DNA of 64,000 bases from Paenibacillus sp. L3-i20 (GCF_022180385.2 NZ_BQME02000002.1:186001-250000); one strand, 5' to 3'; positions 21,349 to 31,268 are shown, counted from the stretch's first letter. The notes: a model not told the origin generated them from the sequence alone. Program-made: numbers and translations.

Positions 21349-21992
21349 GTAAACGATCATTAACAGATTTACCTAACGAAATTGCTAATAGTTTGCTAGA
21401 GATTGGAGCAGTTGCACTTCAGCCGAATGATCCTTTCACTTGGACGTCTGGTATTAAGTCACCAATCTATTGTGATAATCGTCTAACGATGACATATCCA
21501 GAAATACGTGATCTTGTTGCTGAAGGTTTTGCAGCAGTAATCCGTGAGCGTTATCCCGATGCAGAGGTTATCGCTGGAACATCTACAGCTGGCATTCCTC
21601 ACGCAGCTTGGGTAGCTCAGAAGCTGAACTTGCCTATGGCATATATCCGAGATAAGGCAAAAGGCCATGGCAAACAAAATCAGATCGAGGGACGCGTTTT
21701 GCCGGGACAAAAGGTTGTAGTTATTGAAGATCTGATTTCTACAGGTGGTAGCTCTTTAAAGGCAGCTCTTGCAGTTAGGGAGGCCGGCGCTGAGGTAGCT
21801 GGCGTGCTAGCGATCTTCACTTATCAATTCGATTCTGCAAAGCAAGCATTCGCTGATGAAAATATTGAGCTAGATACTTTGTCTAACTATACTGCATTAA
21901 TAGAAGCAGCTGTTAAATTGGGCAAAGTTGCAGAGTCAGATGTTGCTACTCTCCAAGCATGGCGTCAAGATCCACAGTCATTCGGTAAGTAA
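21345..21992 (+). CDS. pyrE: Orotate phosphoribosyltransferase
   Basis: 215-residue type I phosphoribosyltransferase that converts orotate plus PRPP to OMP. The PRPP motif is VVVIEDLISTGGSSLKAAL. WTSGIKSPIYCDNRL and YIRDKAKGHGKQNQIEG are OPRTase-specific. It is the last gene of the operon and is followed by a perfect hairpin terminator. Confidence 0.96.
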   Translation: MSKRSLTDLPNEIANSLLEIGAVALQPNDPFTWTSGIKSPIYCDNRLTMTYPEIRDLVAEGFAAVIRERYPDAEVIAGTSTAGIPHAAWVAQKLNLPMAYIRDKAKGHGKQNQIEGRVLPGQKVVVIEDLISTGGSSLKAALAVREAGAEVAGVLAIFTYQFDSAKQAFADENIELDTLSNYTALIEAAVKLGKVAESDVATLQAWRQDPQSFGK

Positions 21993-22003
21993 GAGGGACA
22001 TAT

Positions 22004-22047
22004 AGAGTGGTTTGAGTCAATTTCGATGACTCAAACCGCTCTTTTTT
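22004..22047 (+). terminator. Terminator of the pyr operon
   Basis: AGAGTGGTTTGAGTCA pairs with TGACTCAAACCGCTCT (one wobble) over a 7-8 nt loop, followed by TTTTTT. Confidence 0.95.
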
Positions 22048-22061
22048 AAACTATATGAATG

Positions 22062-22156
22062 TATAAGTTTGTTATGTTGTAAGAGGCTTATATTTCTTCG
22101 CGAAACGAGAGCTAAGCGACCAGAAATCGGTTTGTAGTTTACGCTTGGCAAAGATC
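22062..22156 (+). repeat. Copy A of a dispersed structured element (see also 63260-63354)
   Basis: From TATAAGTTT to the end of ACCAGAA this stretch aligns without gaps to 63260-63323; I count about 47 of 64 matches. It contains TTTC-n5-GAAA and a second stem, AAGCG (22114-22118) with CGCTT (22142-22146), enclosing ACC/GGT. It sits in the leader of the chemoreceptor gene. The identity is unknown; a cis-regulatory RNA is possible. Confidence 0.5.
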
Positions 22157-22246
22157 TAAATAAAGTGTCGAAGCTCTCTCAATTTAGTACGAGAATCCCG
22201 ATAATATGAAGTAAGCTATTTTTAACTAGGAAGGGTGCAATGGGAA

Positions 22247-23977
22247 TTGAAATTTTCGTTAAGAATTAAGCTCTCTTTGTTGGTTGCGTTTCCTCTTCTT
22301 TGTTATGCTGCTACCGGTTTGTATTTATTAGGCGAAGAAAAAGCTATCTTCAATGAAATGTCTTCAGACATTTACGACACAGCTAATCAAGTAAGTACGT
22401 TAGTTTTAAACGCAGACAGAGATATGTATCAGTCATATGCGGCTTATTTGCAATTGGAATCTGGTGTGCTTAATAAAGATCAAATGATATCTGCAAAAAA
22501 AGAATTGAAACTCAACCATGAACAAGCAATTGAGCGGATTACTAAAGCAAGGGGAATTATGGATTCAGCTAACTTGCTAGAGATGGCTTATGGTCAGTCA
22601 GGTCTTACTGCACTTCAAATCTTTGATTTATACAATAAAAATTACAATAATTGGTACGATTTAGTTGTAAAAGCAGTAGATGATGGTAAGTTCGAACCTG
22701 TAAATTTAAAAATTGATATCGATTTTCAGATTAGTCGCGAAGGAATAGATGAGATTGGTGAAAGTATTGATAAACATGCTCAGCTTACGATGGTAGAAAT
22801 CGAGAAGCATTTGCAAAAGTCTCAAATAACGATGTTAGTGGGCATAATTGTTATTGCAATCGCTTTAATTGCAATCGCTTCATTTATGATTAGTCGTCTG
22901 ATGAAGACGATTAAAACGGTCGTAATCAAATCGCATCGTGTCAGTGAAGGTGATTTAACTGTCTCGAAAGATATTCGTTATGACAAGGATGAGCTAGGTC
23001 AAATTGCACGTTCTATGGATGACATGATTGAAGGAATGAACGGTCTTATTGCAGGCGTTTTAAGTAGTACGGGTCAAGTGAGTCAGTCTTCAGAAAACTT
23101 ATCTAATGTATCAAAGGAGTCTGTTGCAGCATCCCAGCAAGTTGCTTTACATATTCAAGAGGTGGCGAATGGCTCCGAGATTCAAGCACGAGGAGCAGAA
23201 GAATCTTCTCGAGCGATTGAAGAGATGGCAGTTGGCATTGGCCGTATAGCTGAAAATACAGCGGATATCGCAGATCATTCTATTGTAACTTCTTCGCAAG
23301 CAGAGCAGGGGCAGATTGCTCTTGAGCAATTGGAAGGTCAAATGAATGAAGTGGGAATTGTAATAAACAAACTTTCTGCCACAATAGTTGCACTAGAGAA
23401 ACGGTCACTTCAAATCGGCTCGATCGCAGAAAATATTACTGCAGTTTCCAATCAAACAAATATTTTGTCATTAAATGCTGCAATAGAAGCGGCAAGAGCC
23501 GGGGAGCAAGGAAAGGGATTTGCTGTAGTTGCATCTGAGATCAGGAAGTTAGCTGCTAATTCTCTCGGCTCAGCCGAAAGTATTAATGAACTTGTTGCGG
23601 TTACGAAAAGTGAGATTGCTGGAGCTTCTGCGTTTATGAATCAAACGATGGAAGAGGTTGGACGCGGGACAGAAAGAGTAAAAGATTTAAGTCATAAACT
23701 GAATATTATTAGTTCTTCTATTGCTCAAATGACGCAACAACTGCAAGAGAACTCAGCAATTACCGAACAAATGTCAGCAAGCTCAGAAGAGGTCAGTGCT
23801 TCAATGGAGCAAACCGCAGCGACTGCTGCAGCGAATTTGCAAAATACAGAAACTGTTGCAGCAGCGACAGAAGAACAGCTTGCACTAATGGAAAACATCA
23901 CTTCTGCATCTAGAAATTTGAATGATATCGTTCATCAGTTGAACGGGACAGTTGCACATTTTAAAGTCAAAAAGTAG
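22247..23977 (+). CDS. Methyl-accepting chemotaxis protein
   Basis: About 576 residues. TM1 is near residues 4-24, then an extracellular four-helix-type sensor region (about 30-190), TM2 (about 194-216; [20 protein letters not shown]), HAMP, and a cytoplasmic signalling domain. The conserved hairpin tip around [19 protein letters not shown] is followed by [17 protein letters not shown]. The TTG at 22247 is placed after AGGAAGGGTG; a GTG at 22235 would also be in frame. No chemotaxis operon is adjacent. The leader holds repeat copy A. Confidence 0.92.
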   Translation: MKFSLRIKLSLLVAFPLLCYAATGLYLLGEEKAIFNEMSSDIYDTANQVSTLVLNADRDMYQSYAAYLQLESGVLNKDQMISAKKELKLNHEQAIERITKARGIMDSANLLEMAYGQSGLTALQIFDLYNKNYNNWYDLVVKAVDDGKFEPVNLKIDIDFQISREGIDEIGESIDKHAQLTMVEIEKHLQKSQITMLVGIIVIAIALIAIASFMISRLMKTIKTVVIKSHRVSEGDLTVSKDIRYDKDELGQIARSMDDMIEGMNGLIAGVLSSTGQVSQSSENLSNVSKESVAASQQVALHIQEVANGSEIQARGAEESSRAIEEMAVGIGRIAENTADIADHSIVTSSQAEQGQIALEQLEGQMNEVGIVINKLSATIVALEKRSLQIGSIAENITAVSNQTNILSLNAAIEAARAGEQGKGFAVVASEIRKLAANSLGSAESINELVAVTKSEIAGASAFMNQTMEEVGRGTERVKDLSHKLNIISSSIAQMTQQLQENSAITEQMSASSEEVSASMEQTAATAAANLQNTETVAAATEEQLALMENITSASRNLNDIVHQLNGTVAHFKVKK

Positions 23978-24159
23978 AGGGGTTTCGGCTGTTTTCGGCA
24001 AAAGACAACATATGCTGAGGCGGCTTTTTTCTTTTGCGGTAAAAAATGTTTAATAGAGTTGTTATTAAGCGTAACTTTTTGATACAAAACACCGTCTATG
24101 TTGTAAGATTAGAAAAATTAAGATGGATATAGAGGAGAAAGGGGGTAGTGGAGGAAATT

Positions 24160-24930
24160 ATGACCATCACTCAAAGGGCTGAATCGTTAGAGGAACAAGA
24201 GCTATTTATAAAAGACCAAGATGAGGGGACTTCAATCACTCCAGAGCAGTCTGAGAAACAAGGTGTATTATTAGCCGTCAATCAGGTTGAACGGTTCTTT
24301 CAAGTGGGGAGTACGTCCCTTCATGTGCTTAAGGGAATACAGATGGAAGTGAAACCAAGTCAACTCGTCATGCTTAAGGGTAGATCAGGTTCAGGTAAAA
24401 CAACATTGCTCAATTGTTTGGGCGGACTGGATACCCCAAGTAAAGGTGAAATATTGTTTAACGGTTTGCCTTTTAGCAAGATGAGCGATGACGAAAGAAC
24501 ATTAGTACGTCGCAAAAGCATGGGTTTTATTTTCCAAGCATTTGCATTGATGCCGCTTCTATCAGCCTGGGAAAATGTTGAATTATCTCTTCGTATGGCG
24601 GGGACTCCTCGCTCAGAATGGAAGAGTAGGGTGGAAGAATGTCTAGAGCTCGTTGGACTAGAGAAACGAATGCATCATCGTCCGTTTGAGCTATCTGGCG
24701 GAGAGCAGCAACGTGTTGCAATTGCAAAATCAATTGCGCATAAGCCTATTCTGTTGCTTGCGGATGAGCCAACGGCGGAGCTGGACACTGGGATGTCAGC
24801 TCAAATTATGGCAGTCTTTCAAAATATAATTCGCACTGAACAAGTTTCTATTTGCATGACTACACATGATCCTACAATTTTGGAGGTTGCCGACCATGTC
24901 TATGAAATGGTTGACGGGAAATTTATTTAA
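24160..24930 (+). CDS. ABC transporter ATPase, LolD/MacB type
   Basis: 256 residues. Walker A is GRSGSGKTTLLNCLGGLD, the signature is ELSGGEQQRVAIAKSI and Walker B is LLLADEPTAELD, with an H-loop in MTTHDP. About 40 N-terminal residues precede the domain. It resembles exporter ATPases paired with FtsX-type permeases. The ATG at 24160 is 5 nt after GGAGG; a GTG at 24148 is an alternative. It overlaps the adaptor gene by 35 nt. Confidence 0.9.
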   Translation: MTITQRAESLEEQELFIKDQDEGTSITPEQSEKQGVLLAVNQVERFFQVGSTSLHVLKGIQMEVKPSQLVMLKGRSGSGKTTLLNCLGGLDTPSKGEILFNGLPFSKMSDDERTLVRRKSMGFIFQAFALMPLLSAWENVELSLRMAGTPRSEWKSRVEECLELVGLEKRMHHRPFELSGGEQQRVAIAKSIAHKPILLLADEPTAELDTGMSAQIMAVFQNIIRTEQVSICMTTHDPTILEVADHVYEMVDGKFI

Positions 24931-25975
24931 ACAATCATTGATTGTTACGATGAGCCTGTCATTAGTATTTACAAGCGGCTGCGCATTGCTGCCTAAAGAA
25001 AAAGAAGAAGAAGTATTACCTGAAATCGTTAAACCGCAAATATCAAAGAAACCGGAATATGATGTTACAACTCAAGATTTGGTAACAACGGTTCCGCTAA
25101 TTGGGAAGATGATTTCACTGGAGGAAGAAACGTTATTCTTCACCCAAGATAAACGTGTAAAGGCAGTCCATGTGAAGGTAGGAACTGCTGTTAAAGCTGG
25201 TGATGTCATTGCTGAGCTCGACGTTGAAACATTGGAACAAGAACTTAGATTTGACCGCATAGCGTTCAAAAAACTAGAAGATACGATGAAGGATGCTCTT
25301 AGGAATCAAGCAGAGATGGAACCAAATGATTTTGCGGAAAAGCAAATCACTTTCGAGACGAGTAGACAGAAGCTTGTTGACAAAGAAACCGAAATTAAGA
25401 AGGCGACAATTGTTGCACCATTTGATGGAACAGTTGTTACTTTGAATGTTGTAAAAGGTGATCTTGCTAAGGCATATGATCCAATTGCGATTGTAGCAGA
25501 TACTAAGAAAATTACAGCTGCTTCTAAGCTTACTAAAACCGAACTGGAGAAGGTAGCGGTCGGTATGGAAGTTGAAGTCAACGTGAGCAGCGTCGGCAAG
25601 TTTAAGGGGAAAATTAATCAGATGCCTATTAAGGTAGCTGAGGAAGAAAATAATAATGGCGGCAATGGTTTCCCTGGCGGCAACGAAAATAAGCCAGATC
25701 GTCCAGAGGACTTTATGCTTCTTGAAGTGTCAGAACTTCCGAAGGATCTTAAACGAGGAACACCAATCTCTGTTAGTGTAATAACAAAACGTACGAAAGA
25801 TGCAATTGTAATCCCACCGTCCACATTGCGTAACATCGGATCACGCACTTATGTTCAAGTTATTGATGATAAAGGTAATAAACGCGAAGTGGACATTGAA
25901 ATTGGCCAACAAACGGCTACTGCTATTGAAGTATTACAAGGTCTAGAGCCAGGTCAGAAAGTCGTAGGTCGATAG
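24896..25975 (+). CDS. Lipoprotein efflux adaptor (HlyD/MacA-like)
   Basis: 359 residues. An N-terminal export signal ends in a lipobox-like TSGC. A lipoyl/biotinyl-like hairpin follows (VKVGTAVKAGDVIAELDVET; KKATIVAPFDGTVVTLNVVKG). Then come a beta-barrel and a C-terminal segment (VVIPPSTLRNIGSRTYVQV). A Gly/Asn-rich insert (NNNGGNGFPGGNEN) lies near residue 260. The family couples an ABC permease to the exported substrate. GGAGGT is 8 nt before the ATG at 24896. Confidence 0.85.
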   Translation: MSMKWLTGNLFKQSLIVTMSLSLVFTSGCALLPKEKEEEVLPEIVKPQISKKPEYDVTTQDLVTTVPLIGKMISLEEETLFFTQDKRVKAVHVKVGTAVKAGDVIAELDVETLEQELRFDRIAFKKLEDTMKDALRNQAEMEPNDFAEKQITFETSRQKLVDKETEIKKATIVAPFDGTVVTLNVVKGDLAKAYDPIAIVADTKKITAASKLTKTELEKVAVGMEVEVNVSSVGKFKGKINQMPIKVAEEENNNGGNGFPGGNENKPDRPEDFMLLEVSELPKDLKRGTPISVSVITKRTKDAIVIPPSTLRNIGSRTYVQVIDDKGNKREVDIEIGQQTATAIEVLQGLEPGQKVVGR

Positions 25976-25978
25976 CCG

Positions 25979-28864
25979 ATGGGTATTCCGCTGTTTCGAT
26001 TCTTATTCCGCAAAATGTGGAATACACGATGGCTGACGTTAAGTACATTGGCGGGTTTGACTTTAGCAGTTGCCTTTGCGACAAGCATACCAATGTACGC
26101 CGATGGAGCATTAAAACGGGTTGTTGCCGAATCGTTACAGGAGAAGAGCACCGGCCTGCCGGCAGGCTCATTGTTAATGAGGTTTCAATCCACCCCGGGA
26201 GAAAAAACAGATATTACTGCTCTCTCGGAGCTTGAGAAATACATTACAACGACAGTACCAAAAGACATCGGATTTACATATGACACATACTTGAAAAACT
26301 ATTCTATCCGCAGCGCCGATGTCGTACCTGAAGATCCAACTAAAGTTGATGCTGGTCGTAACAGACAACTGACGATTATGACGATGTCCGATCTGGAAGC
26401 TCATTCAGATATCGCACAGGGTCAATGGTTCTCCAAAACTGAAGGAGACGGCAAAATAATCGAAGCTGTTATGCTTGAAGAAGCGATGTACCGCAACGAT
26501 GTACATATCGGTGATGTATTTGATTATCCGATATTCGGCGGTCTTAATCTTACTCTTAAAGTTAAGATCGTTGGAGCAATCAACCCTAAGGATACAGCCG
26601 ATGAATATTGGTATCAAGGGCTTGAATCGCTGCTCGGAACTTTGCAAATCAGTGAAGCTTCATTCCAGAAAGTATTGCTTGAGAAATTGAAAGTACCGCT
26701 TCACAATGCAGGTTGGTATTATGCATTTGATCTATCTGAGGTGAAGACGAGTCAGCTTAGTCCGCTAGGAAAAACGTTGAACCGACTTGACATTGAACTT
26801 TATCAGCGTCTTAAAGATACGCGGGTAGAGATTTCATTTGCAGAGACACTTACAGAATTTAAAAAACAAAGTATCCAACTTCAGACATTGCTATTTACTC
26901 TAGCAGCACCGATGATTGCAATGGTATTTTTCTTTATTGCGATGAATGCTCGCCAATCATTAGATAAACAGCGCAGTGACATTGCAGTTTTGCGAAGTCG
27001 GGGTGCTGGAACAAGGCAGATTATTTGGATCTATTTACTTGAGGGCTTATTACTCGGTGGTATTGCCCTTGCTATCGGCCCGTTCTTGGGCTGGTTTATG
27101 GCTAAAAGTATTGGATCAGCGAATGGTTTCTTATCCTTCGTTAATCGCAAGTCGATACCAGTAGGATTCTCTACAGAAGCAATGGTGGCTGGTGGTGCAG
27201 CTGTATTGCTTGCAATATTGGCTACGGTTATACCGGCAGTGATCTATGCCCGCTCATCAATCGTAAGCTACAAGCAGGACCTTGCACGTTCTGATCGCAA
27301 GCCTTTATGGCAGCGCTGGTTTTTTGATGTATTGCTAATCGCAGCAGCGGGTTATGGCTGGTACATGTTCAATGAAAGACAAATGCTTACGTTCCAAACG
27401 GGAATGACAACAGATCAGCTTAACGTACAGCCCTTCTTATTCTTTGTTCCTGCACTTGCAATTTTTGCATTAGGGTTGTTTTTCTTGCGATTGTTCCCAT
27501 GGCTGCTTAAGCTGTTCAATTGGCTTGGTCGCAAGTTTTTGCCAGTACCGATTTATTTAACGTTAACGCAGCTTTCAAGATCTTCTAAAGGGTATTATCC
27601 ACTTATGATTTTGTTGGTATTAACACTTGGACTTGGTGTTTATAATGCTTCAGCAGCTCGTACTATCGATTTGAACTCCACGGAACGTACCTTATATAAA
27701 TACGGAGCGGATGTCACCATTCAGACCGTATGGGACGGAACTCCTGAAATGAAGAAACCACCGAAAAATGGGAACGGCAATGGTGGGAATAATGGTGGAG
27801 GCGGCAACGGAGGAAACGGAGGAGGTGGTGGAAACGGCGGGAACGGTGGCGGAGTACCGACACGTATGCTATTTACGGAACCACCATTCGAAGTTTTCAA
27901 AACGCTGGAAGGCGTTGAAGCAGCTGCCCGAGTCTTGACTACAAAAGGTAATATTGTCGTATCCGGAAAGTCGATCGGTCAGGGTAATGTGCTAGGTATT
28001 GATAACTATGATTTTGCAAATGTAGGTTGGTTTGGTGAAGACTTGAATCCACGCCATCAGAATCATTATCTGTACGATTTAGGGCTCGCAGAGCATGCGG
28101 CACTTATTCCTACAAGTGTAGCTAAGAAGTATCAATTAAAGGTTGGCGATGTCGTTTCCGTTGGTTTTACTGATGGAATGATTGAGTTTTCTGTCGTAGG
28201 CATATTGCCATATTGGCCTAGTCAATATCCAGATAAAGCCCCATTTATTATTACAAATCTGGACTATCTATTTGACCAGCTTCCAGCAATACCTTACGAG
28301 GTATGGCTCAAGATGAAGCCTGATGCACTAATTGGTCCAGCTATTGCACAGTTGCAGAAAGCAGATTTTGAACTTGCAAAGGTTGAGGATGTGCGGAATG
28401 AATTGCTGATACAATCAAAGCATCCAACAAGAGGCGGTATATTCGGTATTCTCAGTCTTGGATTCCTTGTTTCAGTAGTCATTACGTTAGCAGGTTATGT
28501 GCTTTATTGGTTCTTTAATCTATCAGGCCGCGTTGTGCAATTCGGTGTATTACGGGCAATGGGCTTATCTCGCAAGCAATTGACAGGTATGCTAATGCTA
28601 GAGCAGCTATTCACCGCTGGTCTTGCGATTGGACTCGGAGTATTGATCGGCAAGGTAGTAAGTAAGCTCTTCCTACCGTTCTTGCAAACGACTGAAAACG
28701 TAGCAGAGACTGTACCTCCATTCCGAGTTATCTTTGAATCCAAAGACACTAATCAATTGTTCTATGTTGTTGGATTCATGATGCTGGTCGGAGCACTGCT
28801 ACTCTTCCTGCATATCCGCAGATTAAAAGTACATCAAGCGGTCAAAATGGGAGAGGAGCGTTAA
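25979..28864 (+). CDS. Large FtsX-type ABC transporter permease (961 aa)
   Basis: An N-terminal TM helix (about 15-38) and a large extracytoplasmic domain precede an FtsX triple-helix unit (about 300-425). More TM helices follow near 455, 490 and 545. A second extracytoplasmic domain then leads to a C-terminal FtsX unit (about 820-955), so the protein looks like a fused pair of MacB-like halves. A Gly/Asn-only tract of about 30 residues (about 595-626) sits in the second extracytoplasmic part. It starts 3 nt after the adaptor. The substrate is unknown. Confidence 0.88.
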   Translation: MGIPLFRFLFRKMWNTRWLTLSTLAGLTLAVAFATSIPMYADGALKRVVAESLQEKSTGLPAGSLLMRFQSTPGEKTDITALSELEKYITTTVPKDIGFTYDTYLKNYSIRSADVVPEDPTKVDAGRNRQLTIMTMSDLEAHSDIAQGQWFSKTEGDGKIIEAVMLEEAMYRNDVHIGDVFDYPIFGGLNLTLKVKIVGAINPKDTADEYWYQGLESLLGTLQISEASFQKVLLEKLKVPLHNAGWYYAFDLSEVKTSQLSPLGKTLNRLDIELYQRLKDTRVEISFAETLTEFKKQSIQLQTLLFTLAAPMIAMVFFFIAMNARQSLDKQRSDIAVLRSRGAGTRQIIWIYLLEGLLLGGIALAIGPFLGWFMAKSIGSANGFLSFVNRKSIPVGFSTEAMVAGGAAVLLAILATVIPAVIYARSSIVSYKQDLARSDRKPLWQRWFFDVLLIAAAGYGWYMFNERQMLTFQTGMTTDQLNVQPFLFFVPALAIFALGLFFLRLFPWLLKLFNWLGRKFLPVPIYLTLTQLSRSSKGYYPLMILLVLTLGLGVYNASAARTIDLNSTERTLYKYGADVTIQTVWDGTPEMKKPPKNGNGNGGNNGGGGNGGNGGGGGNGGNGGGVPTRMLFTEPPFEVFKTLEGVEAAARVLTTKGNIVVSGKSIGQGNVLGIDNYDFANVGWFGEDLNPRHQNHYLYDLGLAEHAALIPTSVAKKYQLKVGDVVSVGFTDGMIEFSVVGILPYWPSQYPDKAPFIITNLDYLFDQLPAIPYEVWLKMKPDALIGPAIAQLQKADFELAKVEDVRNELLIQSKHPTRGGIFGILSLGFLVSVVITLAGYVLYWFFNLSGRVVQFGVLRAMGLSRKQLTGMLMLEQLFTAGLAIGLGVLIGKVVSKLFLPFLQTTENVAETVPPFRVIFESKDTNQLFYVVGFMMLVGALLLFLHIRRLKVHQAVKMGEER

Positions 28865-28870
28865 TAGCTA

Positions 28871-29767
28871 ATGATAGATTGCGAAGGATTAGTAAAAATC
28901 TACAAAACGGACGACTTGGAAGTTGTTGCGCTCCAAGGTCTTAATCTTAAAGTAGAAGATGGCGAACTAATGGCCATCATCGGTAATAGCGGCAGTGGTA
29001 AATCGACGCTTCTGAATACACTAGGAGGACTTGATCGGCCATCGGCCGGTCAAGTCAAGGTCGGACCGTGGGATCTTCTTAAGATATCGGAAGAAGAACT
29101 TGTACAATATAAACGGGAAACTGTAGGATTCATTTGGCAAAATAATGCAAGAAATTTACTCCCGTATTTAACTGCACTTGAAAATGTTGAAATGCCGATG
29201 ATGTTATCGGGAAAAACAGATCGAGACTATGCGAAACAACTACTAGATTGGGTTGGGCTGAAAGAAAGAATGCACAACAAACTGCATCAGCTCTCCGGAG
29301 GTGAGCAGCAGCGTGTTGCGATTGCGATCTCTTTATCTAATCGTCCAAAGTTACTATTAGCGGATGAGCCGACAGGTTCGGTGGATACAGCAACATCAGA
29401 TCTCATTATGGGTATTTTCAGACGATTAAACCGAGAAATTGGCATTACAATTGTTATTGTTACGCATGACATGACACTTGCTAGCAAGGTAGATCGTGTT
29501 GTTGCTATACGTGACGGATTAACAAGCACAGAGTTTATTAAACGAAACCCTAATATTACAGACGGTACAGAGCTAGAGCATTCAACGGGCAAAGGTTTAA
29601 ATAATGTTCACGAAGCTTACGTTGTTGTTGACCGTGTGGGGAGACTGCAAATTCCAAAAGAATATTTAGCATCATTGGGTATTAAAGACAAAGCATCTAT
29701 GGAATTTGATGGTGAGAAAATTATTATTTCTTCTCCAAAATCATTAGGAGGTAATAGCCATGAATAG
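28871..29767 (+). CDS. ABC transporter ATPase with C-terminal AbrB-like domain
   Basis: 298 residues. The first 225 form a standard ABC ATPase: Walker A GNSGSGKSTLLNTLGGLD, signature QLSGGEQQRVAIAISL, Walker B LLLADEPTGSVD and an H-loop in VTHDM. Residues about 250-290 (YVVVDRVGRLQIPKEYLAS then LGIKDKASMEFDGEKIII) look like a swapped-hairpin AbrB/SpoVT-type domain. AbrB domains dimerise and bind DNA in regulators; their use on an ABC ATPase is unusual. It overlaps the next gene by 8 nt. Confidence 0.85.
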   Translation: MIDCEGLVKIYKTDDLEVVALQGLNLKVEDGELMAIIGNSGSGKSTLLNTLGGLDRPSAGQVKVGPWDLLKISEEELVQYKRETVGFIWQNNARNLLPYLTALENVEMPMMLSGKTDRDYAKQLLDWVGLKERMHNKLHQLSGGEQQRVAIAISLSNRPKLLLADEPTGSVDTATSDLIMGIFRRLNREIGITIVIVTHDMTLASKVDRVVAIRDGLTSTEFIKRNPNITDGTELEHSTGKGLNNVHEAYVVVDRVGRLQIPKEYLASLGIKDKASMEFDGEKIIISSPKSLGGNSHE

Positions 29768-31253
29768 AAATGGCATTGGATCACGTTTTAAAAAATGGAC
29801 GATGGTTAGTTTAACATTGACACTTTTGGTAGGCCTTTTGTCTGCTTGTTCTGGTGGTTCAGAACCAGGGGATGCAGAGAACAGAGTACTTCGTATAGGT
29901 GTATTATATGGTGGATCAGACAATGAGCCGTATTTCCGTCAGCAATATACGGATATGTTTGAGATGCAAAATCCCAATATTACTTTTGAAATCGTAAGTG
30001 CTTTGAATTACGATGATCAAAGATATGAGACGTCAAATCCAGATAAGCCTAAAGAACAACCAGATCCCTACGAGAAAATGAAAGAATTGATGACAGGGCA
30101 AAATCCTGTTGACGTCGTAGTATTAGATTTCGATATGTTGCGTCAATTCATTCAAGACAACATGCTTCAACCACTTGATCCGATGATTAAGCAAGATAAA
30201 TTCGATCTTGCGGATTACGTACCAACTGTAATCGACGGTATCAAATCAGTAGGAGATAACAATATCTTTGCCTTAACACCTACGTTCACTTCAGCTGCGC
30301 TCTATTATAACAAAAAGATATTCGCTGATTTGGGAGTTGAACCGCCTACAGACAATATGCAATGGGCTGATGTATTAACTAAAGCTCGTCAAGTTGCTAG
30401 TGGCGAAGGTGCTGATCGAAAATTCGGGTTCTCATTTAATCGTTGGAACTCAGATGCATTTAACGATGCTCAAACCTATGGAGCCGCACTGCAGTTAAAA
30501 ACCTTTGATGACACCGGCAAAAAGATGCTTGTAAATAGTGATCAATGGGAACAAGTATGGAACGCGGTCAGAGATTTGCATAAGGAAAAAATTGTACCGA
30601 ATCAAGAATTTATGAATAAAATGTATGAAAAAATGAGCTCAGATGGTGGGCAAGATCCATTCTACGGTGACTTGTTCCTTAAAGGCCAATTAGCAATGGT
30701 AGTTGGTGAATCCTACTATATTAATGATCTGAAAAGAGCAAGCGACAATGCTGACAAAATCAAAAACTTTGAAATGGTCGATTGGGACGTTGTAACAGTT
30801 CCAACGGATCCAGCTACTCCAGGAGCTGCTGCAAACATTCGTTTAAGTCAGTTGATGGGTATTAATTCAAAAGCGCAAAATCCAAAAGATGCATGGGAAT
30901 TTATTAAATTTTCCAATAGCAAAGAATGGGCGAAGTTGAAGTCAAGAAGCAATTATGAACTTGTTGCTCGCAAAGAGTTTTTGAAACCAGTGAGTGGCTT
31001 GACTTACAATATTGATGCATTTACAAAACTAAAACCTCTGCCAGAAACTTCGAATAAGACAGACAAAATATTCCGTGATAATCCAAATGCCTATGAAGCA
31101 CAAAATGTAGGCTATGAGATGTTCCAAGCTGTAATAGCAGGAACGAAGGAAACAAGAGAAGCACTTGCTGAATGGGAAACTAAAGGTAACGCAATTCTTG
31201 AGAAGCCTATTGTTCCAGGTGATCCTACAATGCCAAGACCGATGGCGCGCTAA
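29760..31253 (+). CDS. Extracellular solute-binding lipoprotein, family 1
   Basis: 497 residues. A type II signal peptide ends in LLSAC, then the mature protein begins CSGGSEPGD. The fold resembles sugar/oligosaccharide-binding family 1 proteins: VLRIGVLYGG, FEMQNPNITFEIV, DVVVLDFDMLRQFIQDNML, ALYYNKKIFADLGVEPP and GQLAMVVGESYY. Such proteins normally serve MalFG-type importers, but here the gene is translationally coupled to an FtsX-type exporter cassette and no MalFG permease is nearby. The ligand is unknown. Confidence 0.88.
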   Translation: MNRNGIGSRFKKWTMVSLTLTLLVGLLSACSGGSEPGDAENRVLRIGVLYGGSDNEPYFRQQYTDMFEMQNPNITFEIVSALNYDDQRYETSNPDKPKEQPDPYEKMKELMTGQNPVDVVVLDFDMLRQFIQDNMLQPLDPMIKQDKFDLADYVPTVIDGIKSVGDNNIFALTPTFTSAALYYNKKIFADLGVEPPTDNMQWADVLTKARQVASGEGADRKFGFSFNRWNSDAFNDAQTYGAALQLKTFDDTGKKMLVNSDQWEQVWNAVRDLHKEKIVPNQEFMNKMYEKMSSDGGQDPFYGDLFLKGQLAMVVGESYYINDLKRASDNADKIKNFEMVDWDVVTVPTDPATPGAAANIRLSQLMGINSKAQNPKDAWEFIKFSNSKEWAKLKSRSNYELVARKEFLKPVSGLTYNIDAFTKLKPLPETSNKTDKIFRDNPNAYEAQNVGYEMFQAVIAGTKETREALAEWETKGNAILEKPIVPGDPTMPRPMAR

Positions 31254-31268
31254 TTGTTAGTTCTTATT

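Noticed and set aside
23996..24050. Terminator after the chemoreceptor gene
   Set aside because: GCAAAAGA/TCTTTTGC can pair, but the T-run lies in the loop and the loop is long, so I could not support it.
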